Assembly (NCBI GenBank): GCA_949282255.1 | Contig: CASDPA010000002.1 | Span: 1-64,000 of the forward strand | DNA length: 64,000 bases | Direction: 5' to 3' | Source: an uncultured Spirochaetales bacterium | GTDB taxonomy: Bacteria > Spirochaetota > Spirochaetia > Sphaerochaetales > Sphaerochaetaceae | Shown: positions 32,679 to 40,972 of the stretch, piece after piece | How positions within the stretch are numbered: the first letter of the stretch is position 1 | Layout: every line of letters begins with the position of its first letter | Position numbers and translations under genes: made by a program | The notes under the pieces: generated by a model | The model's input: the letters and a program-made list of their open reading frames with translations, nothing else | Database searches by the model: none | Told to the model about the DNA's origin: nothing

Positions 32679-34399
32679 TAAAATAATCTCCTATCGTTGT
32701 TTTTGAATTTGACGATTCTTCTTTCAGCCTCAGCTATGTACCATCGCTTATCGAGTATTGATGGAATCGGCATGTCATGGACATTCTCATTGACTATGAA
32801 ACAATGGTCTGGTGTCCCTTCCACTTTCTGAATCCTTCCGTTCTTGTGCCGCTTATAAAGTGTAGTGTCCTCCCTTCTTATCGATGCAAACACCCTTACG
32901 GTCTTCTCATTGAGCATCTTTCCGTTGTAAATCAGATTCGCATATTTTGCAGAAATTCTCTTTACAAGCTGGAACTTATAGAGTTCGTTGCAATTATTGA
33001 CGGTCTTTGATATCGGGGTATCGTTAAGAAGATTCTCAACAACAGCCTCATTGACTATCGCAAGGTCATAATCAAGGTCTGAAAGCTCCTTCACGTATGC
33101 ACCTTTACTTTTATAATGTCCATCCTCTGCAACAATGAGATAGTTGTTCACATCGCCTTGGAAGACCTTGCAGTACTCATCGAACTCAAGATTCAATCCT
33201 GTACGGATTTCCCATTCATGAGCCACATTGTCTATATCGCTGTAGAACTTATCTATTCCACCTTGATAATCATCAGGCATCCTTACAAGGACACCATCAG
33301 TGTTGCTCTGGATGATTTCCGCTCCTGCATCTTCAAGATGCTCGATAAGGTCTAAGAGAAGAAGCTGTCCATAGACACAGACCCTGTTTGCCTGTCTTGG
33401 GTCATAGAGTGGATTGTTCTTATCTTTAGATGCACCATATGTCCCATTGATGACAATCTTGAGTGGTGCTTGGAGAGGATTCTTCTCAGCCTTGTATTTG
33501 AGCCTTGCATCAACAATCTCCTTGAACTTCTCCGCATGACATGAGCGTGATATAAGGTCATAACGAATCATGAGGGATGGATACAGGGAAGCGACATCCA
33601 TGTTGATGTAATTCCCCTCACCCATATAGTTTGGTATGGCACCATGTACGCCGCCCCATCCGAATGTATGAGGGACACCTGCTATAGTGATGTTAAGTGA
33701 CTTTGTATAATCATAATTGCTTTCATCAAGATACCAGTCCATCACTTCCGTATATCTTTTAATGTCCAGAGTCGGTGGTACATCGATATCAAACTCATCG
33801 TTGTATCTTCTCTTCCTAGCATCCAGAATTTTGGCCGACAACTGCACCTTGGTCTTGCTGATGTCGGAAAGTGGAAGATTGAACATCTTCAACAATCCTA
33901 TATGAGCATTGAAATCATCAATCCTTCTGGAAAATACTTCCATTGTCTGTTCGACATCGTGAGTACAATACTTCACAGTCTCATCAATCTGAGCCTGAGT
34001 GAGACGAAACGGGATGTGGAAAGGGACGCTTGATTCCCTTATGTCGTTCCCCATGCTCCCTTCATAGTATTTAAGTCCTCTGTCGGTAGCATTCATAACA
34101 TCGTAGAAATTCAAAGGGATATCTCTGAACCTGCTGTCAAACTCCCACCCTGCACGGTCTTGCACAATAATCCAATCGTTTACCTGTTTCGGCTCTAGTC
34201 CTATCAGGATTGCTTTGAATATATACTGGTCGTAGTGACGGATGTTGAAACCAATCCAGATGTCGTTGTTGTTCTTCTGGTAGTAGTCGATTAGAACATC
34301 CCTGTCATTGACTATAACAACCTCATCATCAACATTGGGATTGACGATTACGCAGAGCCAATCGTAATGGAACACTTCAAAATCTATGAACTGCATCAA
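32678..34399 (-). CDS. Family B DNA polymerase
   Basis: A 573-aa protein. A DEDDy proofreading domain is visible: Asp6/Glu8 in FIDFE, GFNIRHYD (50-57) and YCTHD (144-148). Polymerase motif A is MDVASLYPS (267-275) and motif B is KIVINGTYG (314-322). Motif C is SNTDG (365-369), so Asn replaces the first Asp of the usual DTD; the second Asp is kept. It is compact, with no obvious terminal-protein insertions. It should replicate the phage genome together with the primase-helicase. Confidence 0.9.
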   Translation of the reverse strand: MMQFIDFEVFHYDWLCVIVNPNVDDEVVIVNDRDVLIDYYQKNNNDIWIGFNIRHYDQYIFKAILIGLEPKQVNDWIIVQDRAGWEFDSRFRDIPLNFYDVMNATDRGLKYYEGSMGNDIRESSVPFHIPFRLTQAQIDETVKYCTHDVEQTMEVFSRRIDDFNAHIGLLKMFNLPLSDISKTKVQLSAKILDARKRRYNDEFDIDVPPTLDIKRYTEVMDWYLDESNYDYTKSLNITIAGVPHTFGWGGVHGAIPNYMGEGNYINMDVASLYPSLMIRYDLISRSCHAEKFKEIVDARLKYKAEKNPLQAPLKIVINGTYGASKDKNNPLYDPRQANRVCVYGQLLLLDLIEHLEDAGAEIIQSNTDGVLVRMPDDYQGGIDKFYSDIDNVAHEWEIRTGLNLEFDEYCKVFQGDVNNYLIVAEDGHYKSKGAYVKELSDLDYDLAIVNEAVVENLLNDTPISKTVNNCNELYKFQLVKRISAKYANLIYNGKMLNEKTVRVFASIRREDTTLYKRHKNGRIQKVEGTPDHCFIVNENVHDMPIPSILDKRWYIAEAERRIVKFKNNDRRLF

Positions 34400-34414
34400 A
34401 ACCTCCTAAAGTGT

Positions 34415-34438
34415 AGGTGGGGTAAGACAACCCCACCT
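34415..34438 (-). promoter_or_regulatory. Hairpin between ssDNA-binding and polymerase genes
   Basis: A perfect 8-bp stem (AGGTGGGG/CCCCACCT) with an 8-base loop is not followed by a U-run. It ends about ten bases before the polymerase ribosome binding site (AGGAGG). It may stabilise the upstream message or tune polymerase translation. Confidence 0.5.
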
Positions 34439-34445
34439 CGAACAG

Positions 34446-34913
34446 TCAACCTTCTTCACCGATATCCCAGCAGTCGCTGATTGCAAAAGTCGGATAGCCT
34501 TTCTTATCCTTTCCGATTTCGAGAACTACCCCGACCTTCTCACCAAGCTCTTCAAAAGCATTGATGAGCGTTTCTTCGAAATGAGTGAAATTACCATCCC
34601 ACTCGATTTCATGTTCAGGTTCCATGTCATTGAGCAATGTCTTGAGGTTTGAAATCGCCAAGCCGTAAATCAAATTGTAATTAGCCCAAGTCCACTGTCC
34701 CTTGTACTGACCTTTGATGATTCGGAAAGCGACTTTCACCATGGGTTCATCGTTCTTGTTCTCACAGCATTCCAGTCTTGCCAGAACAGCTTCATATGTA
34801 CCTTCTGGTATTTCCTGATACTCCCTCTTTCCTCCGTTCTCCTCAATCTCTCTCACATCATTAGTAAGCTTCTCCGTGTCAACAATCTTATTGAATTTAT
34901 CCCACTTGCCCAT
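34446..34913 (-). CDS. DUF669 single-stranded DNA-binding-like protein
   Basis: A 155-aa protein. Hallmarks of DUF669: EIPEGTYEAVLARLECCENK near residue 40, the VKVAFRIIKGQYKGQWTWAN strand pair, and the acidic C-terminal end. Such proteins sit beside Sak4-type ATPases and act as phage SSB. It starts within the stop of the 36-aa ORF (TAATG). Confidence 0.85.
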   Translation of the reverse strand: MGKWDKFNKIVDTEKLTNDVREIEENGGKREYQEIPEGTYEAVLARLECCENKNDEPMVKVAFRIIKGQYKGQWTWANYNLIYGLAISNLKTLLNDMEPEHEIEWDGNFTHFEETLINAFEELGEKVGVVLEIGKDKKGYPTFAISDCWDIGEEG

Positions 34914-35023
34914 TATTTAATCTCCTTATCATTTGGTATTGATTTGACTCTTGTTCCACCGAACGCACCTTTCGTGCCTATGTTCTTATAGATGCGTCCA
35001 TGTCTCCATTTCTTTGTTGCCAT
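34913..35023 (-). CDS. Tiny basic phage protein, 36 aa
   Basis: Encodes MATKKWRHGRIYKNIGTKG followed by 17 residues ending KEIK. Both ends use TAATG overlaps, its ATG with the stop of the nuclease-ATPase gene and its stop with the ATG of the ssDNA-binding gene. That tight double coupling makes a real gene likely. It may be a small nucleic-acid-binding protein (basic, Gly-rich). Function unknown. Confidence 0.65.
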   Translation of the reverse strand: MATKKWRHGRIYKNIGTKGAFGGTRVKSIPNDKEIK

Positions 35024-36663
35024 TACGTTCTTCTCCTTCTCCTAGTTCTGCTAGGAGTCTCTTCTTCCTTAGTCGGCTCGTCCTTGATTGTGCTGATGTT
35101 CTCAATCATCTCATCGTCTCCTGTACGCTCTTCATCTTGAGGTTCTTCAACAACTCTTTTCGGTTCTTCTTTAGACGGCTCGGCTTTTCGGCTCTTACGT
35201 TCAATCTTCATAGAACCTATCACGGTATCGTACACCTCCATGAGCTTGTCATAGTCATTGTCGATTTCAGTCTTGGGGAAGTTGATTCTCCCTCCACCAA
35301 ACACATTCTCATCGGATTTGAATTTGAGCTTATGCTCCCCATCGATTACCACGGCTCTCACAACGACATCCACCATGCCAGCTATCTTGTTGGCAATCTT
35401 ATCTTGGATGTTCGGTCTGATTGTGGTGATGGACTCTCCGCTTCTCTTGGTGATATTCTTTGAAGAGTCCTCGTGACTGACCAGAACGATGTTCTCATAA
35501 TCCAGATTCATCAGCTTCTTGATTGTGGATAGGAACTCCGTACGTACCATGTCCCATGCTTTTGAAAAACTGGATTCGGATTCATGAGATATCCCAAGCT
35601 TCTTGTACACATAGAGTCTGCAACCCTCATATGTGTCTTCAAGCAGGTCAATCACGATGGACTTGTAATCATTGTCCTTCTTGGCAAGCTCATCTATGGT
35701 TTCTTTAAAAACCTCCCACATCATCTTGGTCTTGGTAATATGCCCGTCAACCGTCACTTGGTCTGCAATCTTGACAAATGGTGCTGTCACGTAATCGATT
35801 CTTCCATCGGTATTCAGCATCAATACATCAGGGAAACTGTCGCACAGTGTAGTCTTCCCACTGAACGGACTTCCATAAACCCACAGTCGTTTCTTTCCAG
35901 ATACCCCGACTGTTCTTCTTTCATTCTTCGGTAAAATCATCCAATCCTCCTTACCGTTAGATTCACAGTATTCTCTAAATTCGCAGTACCAGCAGAGATT
36001 CTTACTTTTCTTCTCATACTTGAGAGTGTTCTCAATCCTGCCGATATATCCCAGAGTTCTTAAAGCCGCTTTCTCATCATATTTGACATATTCGATATGA
36101 GGTTTGAGTCCGCTCAGCTTATCCCTTATGTATTCCCTGTAAAGCTCCTCCGTCTCAAAGTCATCCCTCTCGTCATCCAGTTTTGGGATGAAGAGATATC
36201 CCTGCCTCTCTATCCTCATTCCATAGAATCTATGGAGAAGATACCTGTAGAGATGTATTTGAGGACTTTTCAGGTAATGAGCCTTGTTGTTGCTGTATTT
36301 GAAATCCAAGATGGTGTTGGTCTCAGGGTCTATGTAATCGACATAGCCGATGAAATCAGCAGTCTTGATTTCAAATTCGAACATCGCATTCGGGTTGATA
36401 ATCTCCTGCACTTTCGGGACAAGAAGTGAAATCTTGAGTGCTTCCGTCTCCATCTCCGTACTCGTGACTGGATAGCTGTTGAGATATTCATCAACGGCCT
36501 CATCTATCCCCAGCTCTATCCCGTGATGCATGGCATTCCCGACAGTCAAAGGATTGTCCGCACTGTCGTAGTCTGGTAGTGTATCCAGCTTTGCTATGTA
36601 TCTGAGAAGGAACTTATAAGGGCAATTGAGATAAGTCTCAATTCTAGAAAAGCTGTACCTCAT
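35023..36663 (-). CDS. RecB/Cas4-like nuclease fused to Sak4-like recombination ATPase
   Basis: A 546-aa fusion. Residues 1-245 are a PD-(D/E)XK nuclease: FIGYVDYIDPETNTILDFKY supplies the D..DFK core. Cys14 together with the cluster LCWYCEFREYC forms a 4-cysteine set like the Fe-S cluster of Cas4/AddB nucleases. Residues 255-490 are a RecA-like ATPase of the Sak4/AAA_24 type (Walker A GSPFSGKTTL; SIVIDLLEDTYEG as Walker B). The last ~60 residues are charged and unstructured. Usually exonuclease and annealing/strand-exchange proteins are separate genes; here one polypeptide holds both. Confidence 0.85.
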   Translation of the reverse strand: MRYSFSRIETYLNCPYKFLLRYIAKLDTLPDYDSADNPLTVGNAMHHGIELGIDEAVDEYLNSYPVTSTEMETEALKISLLVPKVQEIINPNAMFEFEIKTADFIGYVDYIDPETNTILDFKYSNNKAHYLKSPQIHLYRYLLHRFYGMRIERQGYLFIPKLDDERDDFETEELYREYIRDKLSGLKPHIEYVKYDEKAALRTLGYIGRIENTLKYEKKSKNLCWYCEFREYCESNGKEDWMILPKNERRTVGVSGKKRLWVYGSPFSGKTTLCDSFPDVLMLNTDGRIDYVTAPFVKIADQVTVDGHITKTKMMWEVFKETIDELAKKDNDYKSIVIDLLEDTYEGCRLYVYKKLGISHESESSFSKAWDMVRTEFLSTIKKLMNLDYENIVLVSHEDSSKNITKRSGESITTIRPNIQDKIANKIAGMVDVVVRAVVIDGEHKLKFKSDENVFGGGRINFPKTEIDNDYDKLMEVYDTVIGSMKIERKSRKAEPSKEEPKRVVEEPQDEERTGDDEMIENISTIKDEPTKEEETPSRTRRRRRT

Positions 36664-37049
36664 AACGACTCGTATTCTTCAAACAGTTTCTTGAACTCAT
36701 CATTAATTTGAGCCAAACCCTTGTATATCTGATAAGTGTCTATGCCTCTGAATATATTGGTCATCTGTTCATCAAGTGCTTGTTTTTTACGTTTTCTTTC
36801 ACGGTCTTTCTCATATAATGTGAAATCCAGTTTTGACAGTACGCATTTAACATTTCCATTATTCGCATATTGTTTCTCTAGAGCTGTCATTTCCTTAATC
36901 GGTTTTACTCCAACAACTGTCACACATGCCAAATCCCCTTGACTATCGACAAGTACGGAATCCCCTGCTTTAATGGATTCATCGTAGCTTGAATAACTGT
37001 AGATTTTCTCATTCCCTTCGAATTTCACATTGATTAATAACTTTTCCAT
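36660..37049 (-). CDS. Phage protein, paralogue of the next gene upstream
   Basis: A 129-aa protein with ATG at 37049; the longer frame to 37136 is rejected because it overlaps the previous gene. An N-terminal beta-barrel-like part (YSYSSYDESIKAGDSVLVDS, then ACVTVVGVKPI) precedes a basic helical tail. It shares layout and key positions with 37051-37425, suggesting tandem duplication. The barrel recalls the N-terminal DNA-binding domain of PriA, but this is weak. Confidence 0.55.
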   Translation of the reverse strand: MEKLLINVKFEGNEKIYSYSSYDESIKAGDSVLVDSQGDLACVTVVGVKPIKEMTALEKQYANNGNVKCVLSKLDFTLYEKDRERKRKKQALDEQMTNIFRGIDTYQIYKGLAQINDEFKKLFEEYESL

Positions 37050-37050
37050 T

Positions 37051-37425
37051 TCAAATCTCCTCCAATAAATTCTTGTATTCGGTATAAAGCTCCTGCATCT
37101 TAGGGTCTCTTCCTGCAAGCTCTTCAAAACCTTCATTTCTTACGAAATCCTCATATCGTGTCATCATCGCCTTATCCAGTTCCGCAAGCTGTGTACCGAT
37201 GTTGATGTGTCTTTTTATCTCATCGATATCGATTCTCATGACAGCCCATACATTTATGCTCGAATTGTCATTTGGCTTGATATCGGTGACAGTTCCAAGT
37301 CGCATCTCCCCACTTGAGAACATGACAAGAGCCTTGTCTCCGATTGCCAAATCCAGATAAGTACGACAGTGATATGAACATTTCGCACCTTCGGTCTGCA
37401 CATATACGATGTGTACTTTCTTCAT
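37051..37425 (-). CDS. Phage protein, paralogue of 36660-37049
   Basis: A 124-aa protein from ATG 37425, overlapping the end of the membrane-protein gene. YHCRTYLDLAIGDKALVMFS and RLGTVTDIKPNDNS align with YSSYDESIKAGDSVLVDS and ACVTVVGVKPI of its neighbour. The C-terminus is helical (AELDKAMMTRYEDFV). The function of either copy is unknown. Confidence 0.55.
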   Translation of the reverse strand: MKKVHIVYVQTEGAKCSYHCRTYLDLAIGDKALVMFSSGEMRLGTVTDIKPNDNSSINVWAVMRIDIDEIKRHINIGTQLAELDKAMMTRYEDFVRNEGFEELAGRDPKMQELYTEYKNLLEEI

Positions 37426-37676
37426 AGGAACAGCACTCCCATGACCAAGCCGATGATGATTCCTATCAAGTCCGCTATGATGTCGTCCCAGTCCCAGCCA
37501 CCATCTACCGCACCGTCCAGCCCTTCTTTCATAAGCCCCAGAATCGATGCAACGCACACACCTGCAATCAGATTGAAAATCCCAAGTGTGAGAACGATTG
37601 AGTAAGACACGAATGCGTGCAACAGCCAATCAAGATGCTTGTCGCACATACTTTTGAGTTTCTTAAAAACTTCCAT
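37422..37676 (-). CDS. Small phage membrane protein
   Basis: An 84-aa protein with hydrophobic segments at about residues 20-45 and 68-84. Histidine and acidic residues in the loops (LDWLLHAFVSYS, then KEGLDGAVDGGWDWDDIIAD) give a VanZ/YfiM-like pattern. Function unknown. Confidence 0.5.
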   Translation of the reverse strand: MEVFKKLKSMCDKHLDWLLHAFVSYSIVLTLGIFNLIAGVCVASILGLMKEGLDGAVDGGWDWDDIIADLIGIIIGLVMGVLFL

Positions 37677-37961
37677 CTATATTTCCTCCATTAAATGTTT
37701 GAAGTCCTTGAAATCCTTGGGGTATATCACTAGAGCGATTCCCCCAGCCTCTTTGATTTGTTTAATCTGGTGTTTCTGCAACTCCGACACCCTCCCATGT
37801 GTAGCTTTCAACTCCACCCCGATAAACCTTCCCTTGTGACAGATTAGAAGGTCTGGTACTCCTGCTTTCTGGTATCCGTTCGATATGGTTTTCAAATACC
37901 AAGCTCCTATTTCATCCAGATACCTTCTGACCTTCATCTCAAACCGTTTCTCTTCTGCCAT
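37677..37961 (-). CDS. VRR-NUC domain nuclease
   Basis: A 94-aa protein from ATG 37961, with GGAG upstream and the ATG overlapping the preceding stop. The active-site pattern is complete: GVPDLLICHKGRFIGVELKA (PD...ExK), with Glu near residue 6 and the C-terminal QIKEAGGIALVI. Small stand-alone VRR-NUC proteins are frequent in phage replication modules and cleave branched or structured DNA. Confidence 0.88.
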   Translation of the reverse strand: MAEEKRFEMKVRRYLDEIGAWYLKTISNGYQKAGVPDLLICHKGRFIGVELKATHGRVSELQKHQIKQIKEAGGIALVIYPKDFKDFKHLMEEI

Positions 37962-38194
37962 CAATTCTCCTTCCAGAAGATGTGTCCAGCAGGATTCAAA
38001 CTCTTGTCCAATTCGCTTCCGCAATGAGGACAGAAATATTTATGTGGATATCCATAAGTCACACATGTCTCATCCTCAGATAGAATCGGTAACTTGAAGT
38101 TCTCACCACAGGAAGGACATTTGAAAGACTTGGTTTTCGTCTTCTTTGAATATTCCTTCCCTCCCTTGAATGGCTGAGTGTAAATCCGTCCCAT
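37961..38194 (-). CDS. Zinc-ribbon protein
   Basis: A 77-aa protein with CPSC and CPHC pairs 30 residues apart (FKCPSCGENFKL, then YFCPHCGSELDK), a classic zinc ribbon, and a basic N-terminus. It probably contacts nucleic acid or a partner enzyme. It is coupled to the VRR-NUC gene by a TGATG overlap. Confidence 0.7.
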   Translation of the reverse strand: MGRIYTQPFKGGKEYSKKTKTKSFKCPSCGENFKLPILSEDETCVTYGYPHKYFCPHCGSELDKSLNPAGHIFWKEN

Positions 38195-38200
38195 ATCAGC

Positions 38201-38398
38201 TTAAACTCCCATCTTTTTCATATATTGATTGAGCACCTTGTATTTGCTCTTTCTCTTACCATGAAGTCCCATTGCCTTTTTGAGTCTTCTTCTCTTTGAT
38301 TTGAATGAAGCGGTAGCCCAGTCTATTGCACGTTTTGCCTTTTCCAGTTTCGCCTGTCTCTCTTGCTCTTTTTCAATCATTTCTGCCATTTCGCTCAT
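38201..38398 (-). CDS. Small basic phage protein
   Basis: A 65-aa protein, helical and strongly basic in the second half (KSKRRRLKKAMGLHGKRKSK). It may bind nucleic acid non-specifically. No family recognised. Confidence 0.55.
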   Translation of the reverse strand: MSEMAEMIEKEQERQAKLEKAKRAIDWATASFKSKRRRLKKAMGLHGKRKSKYKVLNQYMKKMGV

Positions 38399-38401
38399 CT
38401 C

Positions 38402-38608
38402 TTATTTACCTCCTAAGACTCTTTTGAAAATCTCATCAGCTAGCTGATTTTTAACATTTATTACTTTTTCGAGAGCAATTTTTGATGCCGTTTCCAATCC
38501 AAGCAGATACTTGAAATCTTCATCATCTTCATAGGATGCGTTTAATGCATCACTGCACTCATCGTGATAACTATTAAGTTCGTTTATCACCTTCTCCAAT
38601 TCTTCCAT
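38402..38608 (-). CDS. Small acidic phage protein
   Basis: A 68-aa helical protein (MEELEKVINELNSYHDECSD). No motif recognised. It follows the 53-aa ORF by three bases and precedes the basic protein by three. Confidence 0.5.
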   Translation of the reverse strand: MEELEKVINELNSYHDECSDALNASYEDDEDFKYLLGLETASKIALEKVINVKNQLADEIFKRVLGGK

Positions 38609-38611
38609 CTC

Positions 38612-38773
38612 TCAATCTCCTTCCTTTTTTATCAGTTCATCCAGATATTCCTTAGCCTTGATGATTTCCAGCTTGGCTGTTGCAAGATATCGGACATTTC
38701 TTTGTTCTTTGGCTCTTTTAAGGTCATAAGCCGCCATGTCCAACCTGTTGATTATCGCTGTCGTCAAATCCAT
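38612..38773 (-). CDS. Small helical phage protein, 53 aa
   Basis: Starts at ATG 38773 with GAGGGA directly upstream, overlapping the last codons of the helicase gene, and ends in TGA at 38612. The sequence (MDLTTAIINRLDMAAYDLKR ... KAKEYLDELIKKEGD) is a probable helical hairpin. It fills what would otherwise be a gap in a fully packed operon. Function unknown. Confidence 0.6.
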   Translation of the reverse strand: MDLTTAIINRLDMAAYDLKRAKEQRNVRYLATAKLEIIKAKEYLDELIKKEGD

Positions 38774-40056
38774 TCCCTCATGTCCTCCTTGAATAGTTCG
38801 TCCGTATAATCCCTACGCTCTTGGAGAGCCTTGTAGATTCCTGTCTCGATAGACCTTTCGGTCAATGGGATGTAATACCAACAGGTTGATTTCTGACCTA
38901 ACCTGTGGATTCTCTTCTTGCTCTGCTCAAAAAGGTCTGTTCTCTCAGGTAATGAGAAGTAGATGATTCTCTGAGCCTTCTGTAAGTTGAGTCCCATAGC
39001 ACCTGCCTGATACTGCACCAGCGTGATTGAATCGGTCTCATCCTCATAAGCCTCCAAGTCCTTTTCTTTTCCATTGACTATCGATATCGGTCTTCCAAGT
39101 TCGTTAGCCAACGTCATTAGAAGTTTCAGCTCGCTGTTCCAGTTGTAGAAGATGATGAATCTCTCATTGCTTGAACTGAGCAAGTCCATGACTGCATCAA
39201 TCTTGTATTCCGAATACTCAGCACATAATCTTCTGAGTCCTATCCTCCAAGCCATGATAGAGTCCCCTATCAGCTCAACAGGCGGCTTGTCTCCGAACTC
39301 GACAAACTTATCCATCTTGAATCTCAGATACTCATCACTGCTCTTGATTGGAATGGTCGTAATCATCTGTTCTGGAAGCTCAATAACCATGTCGGTTTTG
39401 AGAAAATCCGCCCCGTGTTCCCTGAGCTTATCCTTGAGTCTTTCGACATTCTTATAAGGATTGTTTTTACAAGGTCTGAAATGAGCAGTCCTACCGATAT
39501 AGAAGCGTTCCCAGTTGACATATGTTGACTCGAACACGCTCTTGGAGATATCCCAGCCTAGAAGTACGGCCTGAGACCATAGGTTTTCATATTTCCCAGA
39601 ACAAGGTGTTCCTGAAAGCAATATGCAATGCTTGTAGTGTAGTCCCAGTACAAACTTCGTAATCTTTGCTTTTGCATTCTGGATGATGGATGATTCGTCC
39701 AGCATGATTACGTCCCATGGATAATCAGCTAGAATCGGTCTTCTCCAAGCAAGTTCATAGTTGCAGATTATGGTCAATCCATTAGGATTCCTATTGAATA
39801 CGCACTTGATGATGTCGTTCTTCTGGTGTTTCTTATCAAGTAGAATCACATCACCTGAAACGTTCCAGTATAGATGCTGATACCAGTCATCCATCTTTGA
39901 CTTCTGACAAAGTACGAGATTGAGTCTGCCGTTGAACTTGGCCATCTGAGCTGTACCGACATACGTCTTGCCAAGCCCCATGTCCCAGTAGAAGGCCACA
40001 TTTTCTTTCCCATTCACTCTTGATAGACCTTCCCTCTGAAAGTCATACAATCCCAT
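38764..40056 (-). CDS. SNF2/DEAD-type superfamily 2 helicase
   Basis: A 430-aa protein. Motif I variant WDMGLGKTYVG, motif II MLDESS, motif III LLSGTPCSG, then the C-terminal half with LVQYQAGAMGLNLQKA (motif V) and QSKKRIHRLGQK (motif VI). This is the compact phage form of SNF2-like ATPases, presumably remodelling DNA or displacing proteins during replication. First large gene of the replication module. Confidence 0.92.
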   Translation of the reverse strand: MGLYDFQREGLSRVNGKENVAFYWDMGLGKTYVGTAQMAKFNGRLNLVLCQKSKMDDWYQHLYWNVSGDVILLDKKHQKNDIIKCVFNRNPNGLTIICNYELAWRRPILADYPWDVIMLDESSIIQNAKAKITKFVLGLHYKHCILLSGTPCSGKYENLWSQAVLLGWDISKSVFESTYVNWERFYIGRTAHFRPCKNNPYKNVERLKDKLREHGADFLKTDMVIELPEQMITTIPIKSSDEYLRFKMDKFVEFGDKPPVELIGDSIMAWRIGLRRLCAEYSEYKIDAVMDLLSSSNERFIIFYNWNSELKLLMTLANELGRPISIVNGKEKDLEAYEDETDSITLVQYQAGAMGLNLQKAQRIIYFSLPERTDLFEQSKKRIHRLGQKSTCWYYIPLTERSIETGIYKALQERRDYTDELFKEDMREWI

Positions 40057-40241
40057 TATCGTACCTCCTCAAAATACTCACTACCGATGAAACCGTTAGA
40101 ACCTCTTGTAAGAACGTACCTTCCAGTCTTTTTGAAGTGCTTTTTGTTGCTGAGTTTTCTGCATATGCCACGTATGAGCATTGATAGGAATGCTTCGGTC
40201 AATAAAACGATTGCTATAGTGAGACAATGTGTTTCAATCAT
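40056..40241 (-). CDS. Small phage protein with N-terminal membrane segment
   Basis: A 61-aa protein with a hydrophobic N-terminal helix (TIAIVLLTEAFLSMLIRGI) and a basic C-terminal part. It overlaps the excisionase-like gene by 4 bases. Function unknown. Confidence 0.45.
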   Translation of the reverse strand: MIETHCLTIAIVLLTEAFLSMLIRGICRKLSNKKHFKKTGRYVLTRGSNGFIGSEYFEEVR

Positions 40242-40465
40242 AAGACCAACTCCTTGATGTTCTCTAAATCGCTGAAATCCTTTCCTTCTGCATCCTTTAG
40301 AAACCTGTCGATTTCAGCTCGTCTGATTTTCAATCCTTTGAGTTTCAACCCTTTGATGTAGCCTTTCTTAACCAAACTTCTAACTTTGTTGATGTCCGTA
40401 TGCATCAGAATCGCCGCTTGCGGAATCGTTAGAAGAATCTCGTCATAAAGATTCTCTATATTCAT
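40238..40465 (-). CDS. Excisionase-like helix-turn-helix protein
   Basis: A 75-aa protein with a MerR/Xis-type helix-turn-helix: LLTIPQAAILMHTDINKVRS, followed by KGLKLKGLKIRRAEIDRFL. In temperate phages such proteins direct excision with integrase or act as early regulators. It lies near the start of the leftward early operon, so it would be made on induction. Confidence 0.7.
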   Translation of the reverse strand: MNIENLYDEILLTIPQAAILMHTDINKVRSLVKKGYIKGLKLKGLKIRRAEIDRFLKDAEGKDFSDLENIKELVL

Positions 40466-40653
40466 TACTTACCTCCTGTCATCTTCCATCGATTGCCCAC
40501 CCAGTCATATGAAACGGAAATTCCAAAATAGTCTTTGAGAATCGTTTCATAGGCGAATGCCATACCTGACTGGAACTCATTACCAGTTTCAGCTTTCTTC
40601 TTGCTCTTGCAGAACAATTCGAAAATCTCCCTAGCAAATTCTTCTCTGCCCAT
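40465..40653 (-). CDS. Phage protein, unknown function
   Basis: A 62-aa protein with aromatic C-terminus (YFGISVSYDWVGNRWKMTGG). No motif recognised. It is the second gene of the early leftward operon and is joined to the excisionase-like gene by a one-base overlap. Confidence 0.5.
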   Translation of the reverse strand: MGREEFAREIFELFCKSKKKAETGNEFQSGMAFAYETILKDYFGISVSYDWVGNRWKMTGGK

Positions 40654-40677
40654 TCGTCTACCTCCTAAACTTACATT

Positions 40678-40848
40678 TCAATCGGACTTGAGCTTACCTG
40701 CGGAAAAATCGTTTTTTGCTATTTCATCCTTTATGAGACTTCCGATAAAACCTCCGAAGCTCATACCTTTCGATTTTGCAATTTTTTTCGCTTTATCCCT
40801 TTCTGCTTTGGTGATATTGGCTGTTAGCATTGTGTATTTTTTATTCAC
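40678..40848 (-). CDS. Ribbon-helix-helix regulator (Cro/Arc-like position)
   Basis: A 56-aa protein. GTG at 40848 is favoured because GGAGGG lies four bases upstream; the ATG at 40860 has no such signal. KYTMLTANITKAERDKAKKI is an Arc-type strand plus helix A. It is the first gene of the early leftward operon and divergent from the CI-like repressor, the position of Cro or other early repressors. Confidence 0.65.
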   Translation of the reverse strand: MNKKYTMLTANITKAERDKAKKIAKSKGMSFGGFIGSLIKDEIAKNDFSAGKLKSD

Positions 40849-40972
40849 TATTCCCTCCATATTTGAGCTTTTACTCAAATTATAGTTAAGAATGTATAAT
40901 AATAATAATAAACTTTCAAGTAAATTTTTGAGTTTTTCTTCAAAATTTCTAAACTTTTGCTAAACTACTTAT
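40849..40972. promoter_or_regulatory. Divergent lysogeny control region
   Basis: A 124-bp AT-rich region between the repressor and the early operon. An inverted repeat ATTTGAG/CTCAAAT (40861-40880) and a looser related one around 40921-40950 (TTTTGAG ... CTTCAAAA) are candidate operators. Several -10-like elements occur on both strands (for example TATAAT at 40895-40900), but no promoter is unambiguous. Confidence 0.55.
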
